A stretch of DNA of 64,000 bases, taken from positions 67,528 through 131,527 of the forward strand of contig NZ_VOPZ01000011.1 of assembly GCF_010470665.1 (NCBI RefSeq), written 5' to 3'. The stretch is from Desulfovibrio sp. JC022. Its GTDB lineage: Bacteria; Desulfobacterota; Desulfovibrionia; Desulfovibrionales; Desulfovibrionaceae. The notes under the pieces are model-generated. The model saw only the letters and a program-made list of their open reading frames with translations, had not been told where the DNA came from and searched no databases. This document shows, piece after piece, positions 26,012 through 35,326 of the stretch (its first letter is position 1; each line of letters opens with the position of its first letter). The translations under genes were made by a program, and so were the position numbers.

Positions 26012-26950
26012 TTGAAGCGCATTATTGCCGGTTTTCTGGCCAGCATGGTCATTTGCTCCGCATCATTTGCCACTGCTGAGGAAAAAGTTGTTGATGGAAT
26101 CGTTGCAGTTGTAAACGGTGAAGTTGTGACAATGTACGAACTGAACAGAAAGATGGCTCCCATCATGAAACAGTTCAAAGGCAAAACTCTTTCCGCAGTT
26201 GAAGTGGAACAGCTGAAAAAAATACGTCAGCAGATTCTTGATCGTTTCATTAACGAAATCATTATTGATCAGGAAAGTAAAAGACTTAAGGTTGATGTTT
26301 CCACTCAGGATGTTGAAACTGAGATTAAAGCTATTAAAGAAAAAAGTAATTTGAGCGATGAAGAATTCGAACGTCAGCTCGAACTTCAAAAAACCAACCT
26401 CACTAAATTTAAAGAAAAAATCGGAAAAGATATTCGTAAACACCGCCTTCTTTCTTACAAAATCAAAAGTAAGGTTGTTGTAACTGACAATGAAATCAAG
26501 GCGGCGTGGAACAGCACCCGAACCGATCAGGGTGATGTTGCCAAAAGTGTACATCTGAAATTGATTCTTTTTCCTGAAAATGTTTCTGCTGAGCAGGTTC
26601 GCGAGCAGATTATGGTCGGGGAAACCACTTTTGAAGAAGCTGCCGATAAATATACCACTGGCCCCGGAGCGGGAAGTGGCGGAGATCTTGGTGTGCTGGA
26701 ATGGGACGATCTTGCGCAAACCTGGCATGATGCCCTTGAAGGGTTGAAACCGGGCGGTGTAAGTAAGCCCTTTGAAGTTCAGAGCTTTAACGCTTTGCTC
26801 AAGCTTGATTCCTATGTCAACACTGAAGAAGCATCTTTTGAAGACAGCAAGCAGGAAATTTATCAACGGCTTTACCGTCAGAAACAAGACGAATTATTTG
26901 CCGGTTTTATCAAAAAGCTCAGGGAGAAGGCTGTTATTGAGCTTAAATAA
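26012..26950 (+). CDS. SurA-type periplasmic peptidyl-prolyl isomerase
   Basis: A 312-residue periplasmic chaperone/isomerase that assists outer-membrane protein folding. The start is TTG at 26012 with AGGAG seven bases upstream, giving a clean signal peptide (LKRIIAGFLASMVICSASFA). The SurA_N domain (VDGIVAVVNGEVVTMYELNR) is followed by an intact parvulin domain near residues 185-280 with GAGSGGDLGVLEWDDL and LKPGGVSKPFEVQSFNALL. Related to E. coli SurA but with one isomerase domain instead of two. It is part of the series mfd, lipoprotein, surA, rodZ-like, recO. Confidence 0.87.
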   Translation: MKRIIAGFLASMVICSASFATAEEKVVDGIVAVVNGEVVTMYELNRKMAPIMKQFKGKTLSAVEVEQLKKIRQQILDRFINEIIIDQESKRLKVDVSTQDVETEIKAIKEKSNLSDEEFERQLELQKTNLTKFKEKIGKDIRKHRLLSYKIKSKVVVTDNEIKAAWNSTRTDQGDVAKSVHLKLILFPENVSAEQVREQIMVGETTFEEAADKYTTGPGAGSGGDLGVLEWDDLAQTWHDALEGLKPGGVSKPFEVQSFNALLKLDSYVNTEEASFEDSKQEIYQRLYRQKQDELFAGFIKKLREKAVIELK

Positions 26951-26974
26951 ACGGGGAGAACTGTAGCGGATCTC

Positions 26975-26996
26975 GGCTGCCTTGCGGGCAGCTTTT
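26975..26996 (+). terminator. Terminator after the surA-type gene
   Basis: GCTGCC and GGCAGC form a 6-base stem with a 5-base loop followed by TTTT. Short but correctly placed, 25 bases after the stop. Confidence 0.65.
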
Positions 26997-27054
26997 AACG
27001 ACGGTTTCAAATTGATTTTGAAACATTACTGCCAGACTGTATCGAGAGGGTCGT

Positions 27055-27942
27055 ATGGATTTAAAAGAGCTTGGTTCCCGATTGAAAGATGAACGAGAAC
27101 GGCAGGGGTTGACCATTGAGCAGATCATGGAGATCACCAAAGTCAGCCGCGTGAATATTAACGCCATTGAAAGTGGCAACCGGAAAGAATTCCCTCACGA
27201 AGTATATGCCAAAGGATTTGTAAAGACTTACGCCAAAGCCCTTGGTTTGGATGCTGAACAAATAGGTGAAGAATTTTCACAAATTATGGGGGCCGGAACT
27301 GCTGAAGCAGAAGGTATGGCTGAAGAATCCAGCCTGCCTGATTATGGACCGGGACCTAAGAAGAACCCTGCCGGAACGATTTTTCTGGTTTTGATTTTGG
27401 CCGCAATTGTTGGTGGACTTGTGTATTACCTACATGACAATTCATTTTTTGGTGCTCAAAATGACCTTCAAACAGAAGTTATCGTAGAAGAGACTGTTCA
27501 GGAAAAGCCCGTTGTGGCGGATCAGGAAGCAACAGCTCCGGTTGTTGAAGAAAAGCAGGCTGAAGTTTCTGAACCCGCTCCTGCTGAATCCGCAGAGCCC
27601 GCAGTGAAGGATGCATCGGTTGAGCCTGAAGTTGAAGATGTGGTCGAAGCTGTAACGCTGCCGGTTGTAAAAGAAACGGTTGCTGTAGCTGAACCGGTCG
27701 GTAACATCGTGGCTATTACCGCCAAACCGGGGGAAGCCTGCTGGCTCGAAGCTGTGGTTGACGGTGATAGCAAAGAATATGTACTTCAGGAAGGTGACAC
27801 TCTTTCTCTTCCTTATGAGGACAGTTTGAAAATCAAACTTGGCAATGGCGGCGGCGTTGAAATTCTTTCCAACGGCAAGCCTTTTGAATTTGAGGCACCT
27901 AAAGGTAAGGTTAAAAAACTGGATTTCCCCGCAGCCCGTTAA
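27055..27942 (+). CDS. RodZ-like cytoskeletal/HTH membrane protein
   Basis: A 295-residue bitopic inner-membrane protein. An N-terminal HTH_25/XRE-type domain (RLKDERERQGLTIEQIMEI, VYAKGFVKTYAKALGLD) is followed by a single transmembrane helix at about residues 104-124 (AGTIFLVLILAAIVGGLVYY), a long acidic Pro/Glu/Val-rich linker, and a C-terminal DUF4115 domain (KPGEACWLEAVVDGDSKEYV, GNGGGVEILSNGKPF). This layout is that of RodZ, which links MreB to cell-shape machinery. The linker is low complexity. GAGAGGG precedes the start. Confidence 0.87.
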   Translation: MDLKELGSRLKDERERQGLTIEQIMEITKVSRVNINAIESGNRKEFPHEVYAKGFVKTYAKALGLDAEQIGEEFSQIMGAGTAEAEGMAEESSLPDYGPGPKKNPAGTIFLVLILAAIVGGLVYYLHDNSFFGAQNDLQTEVIVEETVQEKPVVADQEATAPVVEEKQAEVSEPAPAESAEPAVKDASVEPEVEDVVEAVTLPVVKETVAVAEPVGNIVAITAKPGEACWLEAVVDGDSKEYVLQEGDTLSLPYEDSLKIKLGNGGGVEILSNGKPFEFEAPKGKVKKLDFPAAR

Positions 27943-27973
27943 AAGGTGGCACTCCAGTTGGTCATGATACCAG

Positions 27974-28714
27974 ATGGAACTGACTGAAAAAGTAGTAATA
28001 CTCAAAACCGGTAAGTTTAAGGAAAACGATCTGTGGGTGCGCTATATTTCCTCCACACGGGGAGTGCAGAACGCATTCGCCTTCGGAGGCAGCAGAAGCC
28101 GCAGACGTTTTGGCGGATGCCTTGAACCATTTTCTCAAGTACTCTTTAAAACCGGCACCAATAAAACCGGTACGTATCAGGTTTTACAGGAAGGGAGCCT
28201 TGTTAAAGGGTATCCCGGAATCCGTTCAAACCTGCGTAAAATGGGGCTTGCCGCCAATTGTTTTAAGTTTATCGAGTCTGCGGTTTTAGAGCGCGATGGA
28301 AACCGTGCTGTTTTTGAACTGTTGACCGAAACGCTGGATGTTATCGAAGAAGCGGAGCCGGATGACTTCTTTCCGCTTTTCTTCCGGGCCAAGGTTGCAT
28401 TTGAACAGGGATACAATCCTGACTTTACAATTTGCGCTCAATGCGGCAAACCTTTGTTCAGTTCTCGTCCTGTGGTCTTTAATATTGAAAAGGGCCAGCT
28501 GAGTTGTCTGGACTGTTCTGACGGCAGGCAGGACGAAACCATAAGTGCGGGAACAGCGAGAACTCTGGCCTGGATTCAGGATACCGGACCGTCCAGCTGG
28601 GTGACCCTGCAACTTCCTGCGGAAATCCGGCAGGAATGCTTTTCAGTTATGGACCGTTTCATGGCTTACCATATGGGACTTATCTGGGAAGGTAACGGAT
28701 ACCGGAAGATATAA
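27974..28714 (+). CDS. recO: DNA repair protein RecO
   Basis: A 246-residue protein that helps RecR load RecA on gapped DNA in the RecF pathway. The N-terminal OB fold contains ILKTGKFKENDLWVRYIS and GGSRSRRRFGGCLEPF; the helical C-terminal part has a zinc-ribbon CAQCGKPLF and CLDC pair of CxxC motifs. Length fits the family. It is 31 bases after the rodZ-like gene and precedes glyQS, an order often seen in this group. Confidence 0.9.
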   Translation: MELTEKVVILKTGKFKENDLWVRYISSTRGVQNAFAFGGSRSRRRFGGCLEPFSQVLFKTGTNKTGTYQVLQEGSLVKGYPGIRSNLRKMGLAANCFKFIESAVLERDGNRAVFELLTETLDVIEEAEPDDFFPLFFRAKVAFEQGYNPDFTICAQCGKPLFSSRPVVFNIEKGQLSCLDCSDGRQDETISAGTARTLAWIQDTGPSSWVTLQLPAEIRQECFSVMDRFMAYHMGLIWEGNGYRKI

Positions 28715-28871
28715 AATTTTCTCTGCCCGGTAAGGGCAGTCTGTTCAGGATGGATCTATGTCCTTCCTGTGTTTATTTGTTTGTAAACCGGACATTTCTT
28801 TCCTCTGTACGCGGTACAGGGCACGGAAATGAATCAATACAAATGTTTGTTTGCTAGATGAGAGGAATTTG
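28715..28871 (+). promoter_or_regulatory. Leader/promoter region before glyQS with two hairpins
   Basis: It holds a CTGCCC/GGGCAG hairpin at 28723-28739 directly after recO and a CTCTGTAC/GTACAGGG stem with a 3-base loop at 28803-28821. The first is not followed by a T run. I looked for the conserved T-box sequence used by glyQS leaders in other phyla and did not find it, so regulation here is unclear. Confidence 0.4.
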
Positions 28872-29744
28872 ATGAATTTTCAAGATGTTATACTTAAACT
28901 TCAGGACTTCTGGTCTGATTACGGATGTTGCATTGTCCAGCCTCTTGATATTGAGGTCGGTGCGGGCACATTCAACCCTTCAACTTTTTTCCGCGTAATC
29001 GGACCTGAGCCGTGGAATACCGCATATGTTGAGCCTTCCCGCCGTCCCACTGACGGCCGTTACGGTGAAAACCCCAACAGGCTTCAGCACTATTTCCAGT
29101 TTCAGGTAATCCTGAAACCTTCTCCTGACGATGTTCAGGACCTGTACCTCAAGAGTCTTGAAATTCTTGGTATCGACGCTAAAGAGCATGACATCCGTTT
29201 TGTTGAGGATGACTGGGAATCCCCCACACTCGGCGCATGGGGTCTTGGCTGGGAAGTATGGCTTAACGGCATGGAAGTTACCCAGTTTACTTACTTCCAG
29301 CAGGTGGGTGGTATTGATCTCAAACCTGTTTCCGTTGAACTCACATACGGCCTTGAGCGTATCTGCATGTACTTGCAGGGCGTTGAGTCTGTTTACGACC
29401 TTAAATGGAATGACAAGGTTACCTACGGACAGATTTTCCACCAGAACGAAGTTGAGCAGTCCAAATATAACTTTGAACTCAGCGACGCCAATATGCTGCT
29501 GGACCTCTTCGATAAATATGAAGCTGAAAGCAAGAAGCTCTGTGAAGAAGGGCTGCCCCGTCCGGCATATGAATACTGCCTGAAGTGCTCCCATACCTTC
29601 AATATGCTTGATGCCCGCGGAGCTATTTCTATTACTGAAAGGGCAACCTATATCGGCAGAGTGCGTAATCTCGCTTCCGCAGCCGCAAAGCTTTATGCGG
29701 AAGAACGCGAGAACCTGAATTACCCCATGCTTGAAAACGATTAA
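28872..29744 (+). CDS. glyQ: Glycyl-tRNA synthetase alpha subunit
   Basis: The 290-residue catalytic subunit of the heterotetrameric (alpha2beta2) bacterial glycyl-tRNA synthetase. I use the ATG at 28872 ([14 protein letters not shown]) with AGAGGA upstream; an earlier TTG adds seven non-conserved residues. The class II motifs are visible: [37 protein letters not shown], and [20 protein letters not shown]. Cysteines in [17 protein letters not shown] are typical. glyS follows after 16 bases. Confidence 0.95.
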   Translation: MNFQDVILKLQDFWSDYGCCIVQPLDIEVGAGTFNPSTFFRVIGPEPWNTAYVEPSRRPTDGRYGENPNRLQHYFQFQVILKPSPDDVQDLYLKSLEILGIDAKEHDIRFVEDDWESPTLGAWGLGWEVWLNGMEVTQFTYFQQVGGIDLKPVSVELTYGLERICMYLQGVESVYDLKWNDKVTYGQIFHQNEVEQSKYNFELSDANMLLDLFDKYEAESKKLCEEGLPRPAYEYCLKCSHTFNMLDARGAISITERATYIGRVRNLASAAAKLYAEERENLNYPMLEND

Positions 29745-29760
29745 AAAAACGGAAGCTAAG

Positions 29761-31854
29761 ATGGCCGATTTTATACTCGAGATTGGAATTGAAGAGATGC
29801 CCGCCCGCTTTGTTCCCCGGCTGGGTATCGATATTAAAGATATTTTCAGCACTCTTCTTGAAGAGAGCATGATTGATAACGCAAGCGTTGAAACTTTTGC
29901 CACCCCGCGCAGGCTGACAGTCTTTGTTAAAGATATGGCAACCGTGCAGAAAAAGGTTGAAGAAGAAGTTTCCGGTCCTCCGGCCCGCATTGCTTATGAT
30001 GCAGATGGTAACCCCACCAAGGCTCTTACCGGTTTTGTAAAGTCTCAGGGTATTGCCCTTGAAGATGTTTACACCCTCGAGACTGGGAAGGGTGATTACC
30101 TTGCGGCTAAGAAGACTGTTGGCGGCGGTGAAACCATCTCCATCCTGCCTGAACTTTGCGTGACTGCGATTAAAAAACTTTCCTTCCCCAAGAAAATGAA
30201 ATGGGGCAACCTTGATTTCGCTTTCGGACGTCCGTTGCGCTGGTTGCTTTGCCTGTTCGGTACTGACGTTGTTGAATTCGAAATGGCCGGCATGCCTTCA
30301 GGCCGCCAGACTTTCGGTCATCGCGTAATGGGTGCCGGTCCTTGGGAAGTTGCATCTGCCGATGATTATTTTGATGTAATCAAAGAAAAGTCTTCCGTTA
30401 TCATTTCTCCCATTGAAAGGGGAGAGCAGGTCCGCAAGGGAGGCGATAAGCTCGCTTCCGAACTGAGCGGTTCCGTGGTCTGGAAGGATTCCCTGCTGGA
30501 AGAAGTCAGCAACCTTGTTGAGCTTCCCGTGCCCATCATCGGTAACTTTGATGAGTCTTTCCTTGAACTTCCCAAGGAAGTGCTGCTGACCAGTATGGAA
30601 AGCCACCAGAAGTGCTTCGGTATCCAGAAGGAAGACGGAGAATTGCTCCCGCACTTTCTGTGTACCCTGAACCTCGTTCCCAAAGATGTGGAACTGGTGC
30701 GCAAGGGCTGGGAAAAGGTTCTCCGTGCAAGACTCGAAGACGGTCGCTTTTTCTGGAAAAACGACCTCAAAACCGATTTCGACACCTGGCTTGCCAAGCT
30801 GGATAATGTTGTATTCCTCGGTCCCTTGGGTTCCATGGGCGACAAGTCGCGCAGAATGGAACGTCTTGCCGCATTGATCGCAGGTAAGACCGATGCTTCC
30901 TTGCAGACTGAAATGGCACGTGCCGGACGTCTTGCAAAAGCTGATCTCGTTTCCGAGATGGTCAACGAATTTGATAAACTTCAGGGTAAAATGGGCGGCA
31001 TCTACGCTTCTAAATGCGGCGAAGATGACATTATCTGCAAAGCCCTGTATGAACAATATTTACCTGCCGGACCGGAAAGCCCCGTGCCTTCCACTCTTGG
31101 CGGTGTGATTGTTTCCATGTCCGATAAGGCTGACACTCTGGTCGGTTGCTTCGGTCTGAATAAGATCCCCACTGGCGCAAACGATACCTACGCTCTGCGG
31201 CGTGCCGCTCTGGGTATCGTGCGTATGATTATACAATATGACTTGAGAGTGGACATCCTTGAAATCATGGACATGGCCTATGAAGGTTACTCCAAAGATA
31301 TCAAATGGAAACTCGAAAAGTCTGAACTCCTCGAAAAGCTTGGAGAATTCATTTCCAACAGGCTCCGTGCCTACTTCACAGGTAAAGGCTATGAAACAAG
31401 AGTTGTTGATGCAGCTCTTGGTGCCGGCTACCGTGATGTTACTGCTCTTAAGGCAAGAGTCGAAGCGTTGGCTGAATTTGCTAAGACTGAAGGTTTCGAG
31501 CAGGCCGTGCTTACTTTCAAGCGCGCAGCCAACATCATCAAGAAGCAGGGCAGTGAGCAAGGTGTGTCGCTCACCGGCGGTTTTGAAGTTGATAAGTTGG
31601 AAGAAGCGCAGGAAAAAGAGCTTGCCGTTAAGCTTGATGAAACTGCCGCTCGCTTTGAGGAGCTCTGGGAAAAAGACGAGTTTACCAAGCTGTTCGCAAT
31701 CCTCGGCGAACTGCGTCCCTATGTTGACGATTTCTTTGATAATGTAATGGTTATCTGCGAAGACAAGGGGCTTAGAATGAACCGTCTCAACCTGCTTAAA
31801 GCACTGGTCGACAGGCTTAGCAGGCTGGCTGATTTCGGAGCTTTGCAGGTTTAA
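29761..31854 (+). CDS. glyS: Glycyl-tRNA synthetase beta subunit
   Basis: A 697-residue subunit providing tRNA recognition for glycyl-tRNA synthetase. The start is ATG at 29761 (MADFILEIGIEEMPARF), preceded by GGAAG; a longer frame overlaps the end of glyQ and lacks support. The conserved blocks LRWLLCLFG, RQTFGHRVMG, LTSMESHQKCFGI and FWKNDLKTDFDTWL are present, and the C-terminal region contains the DALR-type anticodon-binding helices (LNLLKALVDRLSRLADFGALQ). Co-transcribed with glyQ. Confidence 0.95.
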   Translation: MADFILEIGIEEMPARFVPRLGIDIKDIFSTLLEESMIDNASVETFATPRRLTVFVKDMATVQKKVEEEVSGPPARIAYDADGNPTKALTGFVKSQGIALEDVYTLETGKGDYLAAKKTVGGGETISILPELCVTAIKKLSFPKKMKWGNLDFAFGRPLRWLLCLFGTDVVEFEMAGMPSGRQTFGHRVMGAGPWEVASADDYFDVIKEKSSVIISPIERGEQVRKGGDKLASELSGSVVWKDSLLEEVSNLVELPVPIIGNFDESFLELPKEVLLTSMESHQKCFGIQKEDGELLPHFLCTLNLVPKDVELVRKGWEKVLRARLEDGRFFWKNDLKTDFDTWLAKLDNVVFLGPLGSMGDKSRRMERLAALIAGKTDASLQTEMARAGRLAKADLVSEMVNEFDKLQGKMGGIYASKCGEDDIICKALYEQYLPAGPESPVPSTLGGVIVSMSDKADTLVGCFGLNKIPTGANDTYALRRAALGIVRMIIQYDLRVDILEIMDMAYEGYSKDIKWKLEKSELLEKLGEFISNRLRAYFTGKGYETRVVDAALGAGYRDVTALKARVEALAEFAKTEGFEQAVLTFKRAANIIKKQGSEQGVSLTGGFEVDKLEEAQEKELAVKLDETAARFEELWEKDEFTKLFAILGELRPYVDDFFDNVMVICEDKGLRMNRLNLLKALVDRLSRLADFGALQV

Positions 31855-32033
31855 TTCTGCGGCTCCGGCTTTAAAAAGAGTTTTGGTTGATTTTTTTCTA
31901 GACTTTTTCTTAGAAAAAATCGTCCCTTAACCTTGACAGGAATATCTGTTATTGGTTAAAGACACTCTTCGATTGAACGCAATCCCGGTTGACCGGGTTT
32001 TAAAAATAGAATTTAATTTTAAGGAGAAATACC
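31855..32033 (+). promoter_or_regulatory. Promoter and leader of rpsT
   Basis: A T-rich TTTTTCTA/TAGAAAAA inverted repeat near 31893-31918 may help end the glyQS transcript. Downstream, a perfect TTGACA lies at 31933-31938 with a weak -10 (TTAAAG at 31956-31961) at 17 bases. The later CCCGGTTGACCGGG inverted repeat at 31983-31996 lies in the leader, close to the ribosome site AAGGAG, where S20 feedback on its own mRNA would act if present. Confidence 0.45.
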
Positions 32034-32297
32034 TTGGCGAATCATAAATCCGCACTCAAAAGACACCGTCAGAGCATTAAGCGCAACCTGCGTAACAACA
32101 TGGTACGTACCCGTATCAAAAACGTTGTTAAAGAAGTTCGTGCAGCTGTAGAAGCTAACGACACTGAACTCGCAGCAACTTCCCTGCGCAAGGCTACTGC
32201 TGTCCTCGATAAGGCAGCTACCAAAAAGGTAATCCACGCACGTGCAGCAGCACGCAGGATTTCCCGCCTCAGCGCAGCCGTTAACAAAATGGCTTAG
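32034..32297 (+). CDS. rpsT: 30S ribosomal protein S20
   Basis: An 87-residue, lysine/arginine-rich, wholly helical small-subunit protein that binds 16S rRNA early in assembly. The N-terminal [17 protein letters not shown] and the [18 protein letters not shown] end are diagnostic. The start is TTG at 32034 with AAGGAG 8 bases upstream; E. coli rpsT also uses a non-ATG (UUG) start linked to feedback control, so the same device may operate here. It is monocistronic, with its own promoter and a strong terminator. Confidence 0.95.
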   Translation: MANHKSALKRHRQSIKRNLRNNMVRTRIKNVVKEVRAAVEANDTELAATSLRKATAVLDKAATKKVIHARAAARRISRLSAAVNKMA

Positions 32298-32330
32298 TGT
32301 CTTAAAAGATTCTTTTCTTTACAAGACAAA

Positions 32331-32362
32331 ATCAGCCCGTCGCCTTGTGCGACGGGCTTTTT
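32331..32362 (+). terminator. Rho-independent terminator after rpsT
   Basis: AGCCCGTCG and CGACGGGCT form a perfect 9-base stem with a 7-base loop, followed by five T residues. Confidence 0.92.
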
Positions 32363-32485
32363 ACGTTCTTTGCACTTTGAAACAAAGTTGTTGTTGCTGA
32401 ATTGAAGCTATCAAGCTATAAGCAACTATTGATTTCAACAGTACTTTTCTGTCTATCGCCAGATGTAATGCGCAAGGAGTAACTT

Positions 32486-33853
32486 TTGAGGGTTATCATA
32501 GTAGGAGCCGGAGAAGTCGGTTTTAATGTAGCCAGACGTCTTTCCGGTGAGAACAAGGATGTTGTCGTAATTGACATGAATCCTAAAGCTCTTAGTAAGG
32601 TTTCCGATTCGCTGGATGTCCAGACGATTCAAGGGTCCGGTTCCAGTCCTGAAATTCTGGAAGAAGCCGGAGTGAGTGAAGCTGATATTTTTCTGGCGGT
32701 GACCGACAAAGATGAAATCAACCTCATCTCGACTTTTCTTGCCAACAAGTTGAATTCCGACATAATCAAACTGGCCCGCATCAGAAATGACGATTACACC
32801 AAGTATTCCGACATGTTCTCTGAAGGGGACCTGCGAATTGACACCATTATCAATCCGGATGAAGAAGTTGTTGAGTCCATTCTGAGGGTTATGAGTGTTC
32901 CCGGATCTGTTGAAATCAATGATTTTGTCGGCGGCAAGGTTAGATTGATCGGGGTTAAATTGCCCGATGACAGCCCCCTTGTAGGCGTGCAGCTTATGAA
33001 AGTGCGTGAGCAACTGGGCGAAGATATTGATGTTGTTATTGCCGCACTTGTACGGGATGACCAACTGATCATTCCCGGCGGTCTGGACACAATTGAGCAG
33101 GGCGATATAGTCTACTTTACCTGTGTTCGCGATCAGCAGAATGAATTGCTCAAACGTGCCGGCATATTATCCGATCCTATTAAAAAGGTACTTATTGTCG
33201 GCGGCGGAAATGTTGGCTCTCTGCTTGCCCGCGCACTCGACAACAAAAAATACCATACCCGTCTGGTCGATAATGACGCTGATCGTTGTGCTGATTTATC
33301 CGAGACTCTGGACCGGGTAATTGTCCTTAATGGGGACGGCACTGATCAGGATCTTCTTAATGAAGAGAATGTAGGTGATCTGGATATGGTTATCTCCGTG
33401 ACCGGTGATGAGGAAATGAATATCCTTTCCTGCCTGCTGGCAAAAAATCTCGGTGCGCGAAAGACCATCACCCGTATCAATAAATTTGCCTACATTCCGC
33501 TTATTCAGCCCATCGGCATTGATCATCTTGTCTGCCCGAGACTTTCAGCTATCAATTCCATTTTGCATTTTGTACGTCAGGGTAAGGTAATCTCCGCTGT
33601 TTCCATCAAAGGAGAGGAGGCCGAAGCTCTCGAAGCCATAGCGCAGGAAAAATCAGATATCGTGGGCAAGCCGATTATGGAACTTAACCTGCCCAAGGGA
33701 ACCCTGATCCTTTGCTTTCAGCGCGGCGATGAAGTAATTATCCCCACAGGTTTGACTGTGATTGAGCCCAATGACCGACTCTTGATTATTTCCACCCACA
33801 AAAATATTCCCAAAATTGAGAAGGCTCTCACCACCACGCTGGAGCATTATTAA
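32486..33853 (+). CDS. trkA: Trk potassium uptake regulatory protein TrkA
   Basis: A 455-residue cytoplasmic gating subunit of the Trk/Ktr potassium channel. It has two RCK repeats: the first Rossmann fold starts VIIVGAGEVGFNVARRL, the second near residue 230 with VLIVGGGNVGSLLARAL, each followed by a TrkA-C domain (DDSPLVGVQLMKVREQLG and KSDIVGKPIMELNLPKGTL). This is the full-length tandem form. The start is TTG at 32486 with AAGGAG six bases upstream. Its stop overlaps the trkH start by one base. Confidence 0.93.
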   Translation: MRVIIVGAGEVGFNVARRLSGENKDVVVIDMNPKALSKVSDSLDVQTIQGSGSSPEILEEAGVSEADIFLAVTDKDEINLISTFLANKLNSDIIKLARIRNDDYTKYSDMFSEGDLRIDTIINPDEEVVESILRVMSVPGSVEINDFVGGKVRLIGVKLPDDSPLVGVQLMKVREQLGEDIDVVIAALVRDDQLIIPGGLDTIEQGDIVYFTCVRDQQNELLKRAGILSDPIKKVLIVGGGNVGSLLARALDNKKYHTRLVDNDADRCADLSETLDRVIVLNGDGTDQDLLNEENVGDLDMVISVTGDEEMNILSCLLAKNLGARKTITRINKFAYIPLIQPIGIDHLVCPRLSAINSILHFVRQGKVISAVSIKGEEAEALEAIAQEKSDIVGKPIMELNLPKGTLILCFQRGDEVIIPTGLTVIEPNDRLLIISTHKNIPKIEKALTTTLEHY

Positions 33854-35307
33854 TGCGCTGGAAAATCGTTCTGCACATAATCGGAGCGTTGACGCTTTGT
33901 GTAGGGTTAACCATGCTTTTTCCGCTGGGATTCTCACTTTATTATCAGGATGCCGGAATTCTGCCCCTGCTTAAATCCTTCGGGCTTACCTGCCTAAGCG
34001 GGCTGGCTATGTTTCTCCTTTTCATGGATCGGGAAGGAAACAAGGGACTCAGTCATCGTGAAGGCATGGCAATTGTTGCTTTAGGTTGGGTTTTTGCAGG
34101 ATTTTTTGGCAGCCTGCCGTTTTATTTCGGTGACGTATTTACCAGTTACGTTGACTGTTTTTTTGAATCTCTATCCGGTTTCACCACCACCGGAGCCTCG
34201 GTGATGATGGATATTGAGAAGAATGCCAAAGGTATTCTTTTCTGGCGCAGCCTGACCCACTGGCTGGGCGGAATGGGGATTATCGTGCTTTCGCTGGCGA
34301 TCTTGCCTTTCCTTGGGGTAGGGGGGATGCAGCTTTACAAAGCGGAAGTTCCCGGACCGGTTCCAGATAAACTTAAGCCGCGTATTAAGGACACAGCTCT
34401 GGTGCTCTGGAAGGTTTATGTGCTTTTTTCCGCCATTGAAGCGGTTCTGCTTATGTTCGGCGGCATGGATTTTTTTGATTCCCTTTGTCATACATTCGGC
34501 ACCCTTGCCACCGGGGGATTTTCTACCAAGAATTCATCAGTTGCCTATTTTCAGAGTGCTTACATTGATTATGTAATTACATTTTTTATGCTTGTGGCAG
34601 CTGTTAACTTCAGTCTGCACTATCAGATGATCAAGGGCCGTCCGCTGCTGCTCTGGAGAGATCCTGAATTCAGGTTCTTCGGAGTCATCACCCTCATCAT
34701 TATGGCCATTGTGACCATTTCAGTTTATTCGGCCACAAACTACGATTCTATCGCCGACTCTATCCGCTATACCTCATTTCAGGTTGCATCCATTATGAGT
34801 ACTACGGGATACGCAACAGCCGATTATGAAATCTGGCCTGCGGTTGCGCAAGGGTTGTTGCTTTTCTGTATGTTCCTCGGTGGTTGTGCCGGGTCCACCA
34901 GTGGTGGGATGAAGCATCTGCGTATCATGCTGCTTCTGAAGCAGGCTTATCAGGAAGTTTTTCGTGTTATTCACCCCCGATCTGTAAACCGGGTCAAGCT
35001 TGGCAAGACTGTAGTAAAACCGGATACCATGAATGATATCCTCGGATTCTTCGTACTCTGGCTGCTGCTTTTTGTTGTCTGCGGTTTGATCGTGGCGGCA
35101 ACCGGAGTGGACGTTGTTTCATCTTTTGCAGCTTCTTTGGCCTGTATCGGCAATATCGGGCCCGGTATCGGTAGCGTCGGGCCTACTGAAAACTATGCCC
35201 ACATACCAGAAGTAGGCAAATGGGCTCTTGTTTTCTGCATGTTGCTGGGACGTCTTGAAATTTATACCGTGATCGTGCTTTGCGTTCCTGAGTTTTGGAG
35301 AAAGTAG
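33853..35307 (+). CDS. trkH: Trk potassium uptake membrane protein TrkH
   Basis: A 484-residue inner-membrane potassium channel subunit of the SKT superfamily, with about ten to twelve membrane segments in four M1-P-M2 repeats. Pore-loop motifs are visible, for example SLSGFTTTGASVM, TFGTLATGGFSTKN, ASIMSTTGYATADY and GNIGPGIGSVGP. The HWLGGMGIIVLSLAILPFLG stretch is typical. It is coupled to trkA by a TAATG overlap, so the two subunits should be made together. It provides potassium uptake, useful in a marine organism. Confidence 0.94.
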   Translation: MRWKIVLHIIGALTLCVGLTMLFPLGFSLYYQDAGILPLLKSFGLTCLSGLAMFLLFMDREGNKGLSHREGMAIVALGWVFAGFFGSLPFYFGDVFTSYVDCFFESLSGFTTTGASVMMDIEKNAKGILFWRSLTHWLGGMGIIVLSLAILPFLGVGGMQLYKAEVPGPVPDKLKPRIKDTALVLWKVYVLFSAIEAVLLMFGGMDFFDSLCHTFGTLATGGFSTKNSSVAYFQSAYIDYVITFFMLVAAVNFSLHYQMIKGRPLLLWRDPEFRFFGVITLIIMAIVTISVYSATNYDSIADSIRYTSFQVASIMSTTGYATADYEIWPAVAQGLLLFCMFLGGCAGSTSGGMKHLRIMLLLKQAYQEVFRVIHPRSVNRVKLGKTVVKPDTMNDILGFFVLWLLLFVVCGLIVAATGVDVVSSFAASLACIGNIGPGIGSVGPTENYAHIPEVGKWALVFCMLLGRLEIYTVIVLCVPEFWRK

Positions 35308-35326
35308 GGACTTTCTCATAAAACAT

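Noticed and set aside
28715-28871. T-box riboswitch before glyQS
   Set aside because: The conserved T-box sequence was not found; the hairpins do not fit.
28980-29990. 336-codon minus-strand frame over glyQ/glyS
   Set aside because: Antisense shadow of glyQ and glyS, with no family features.
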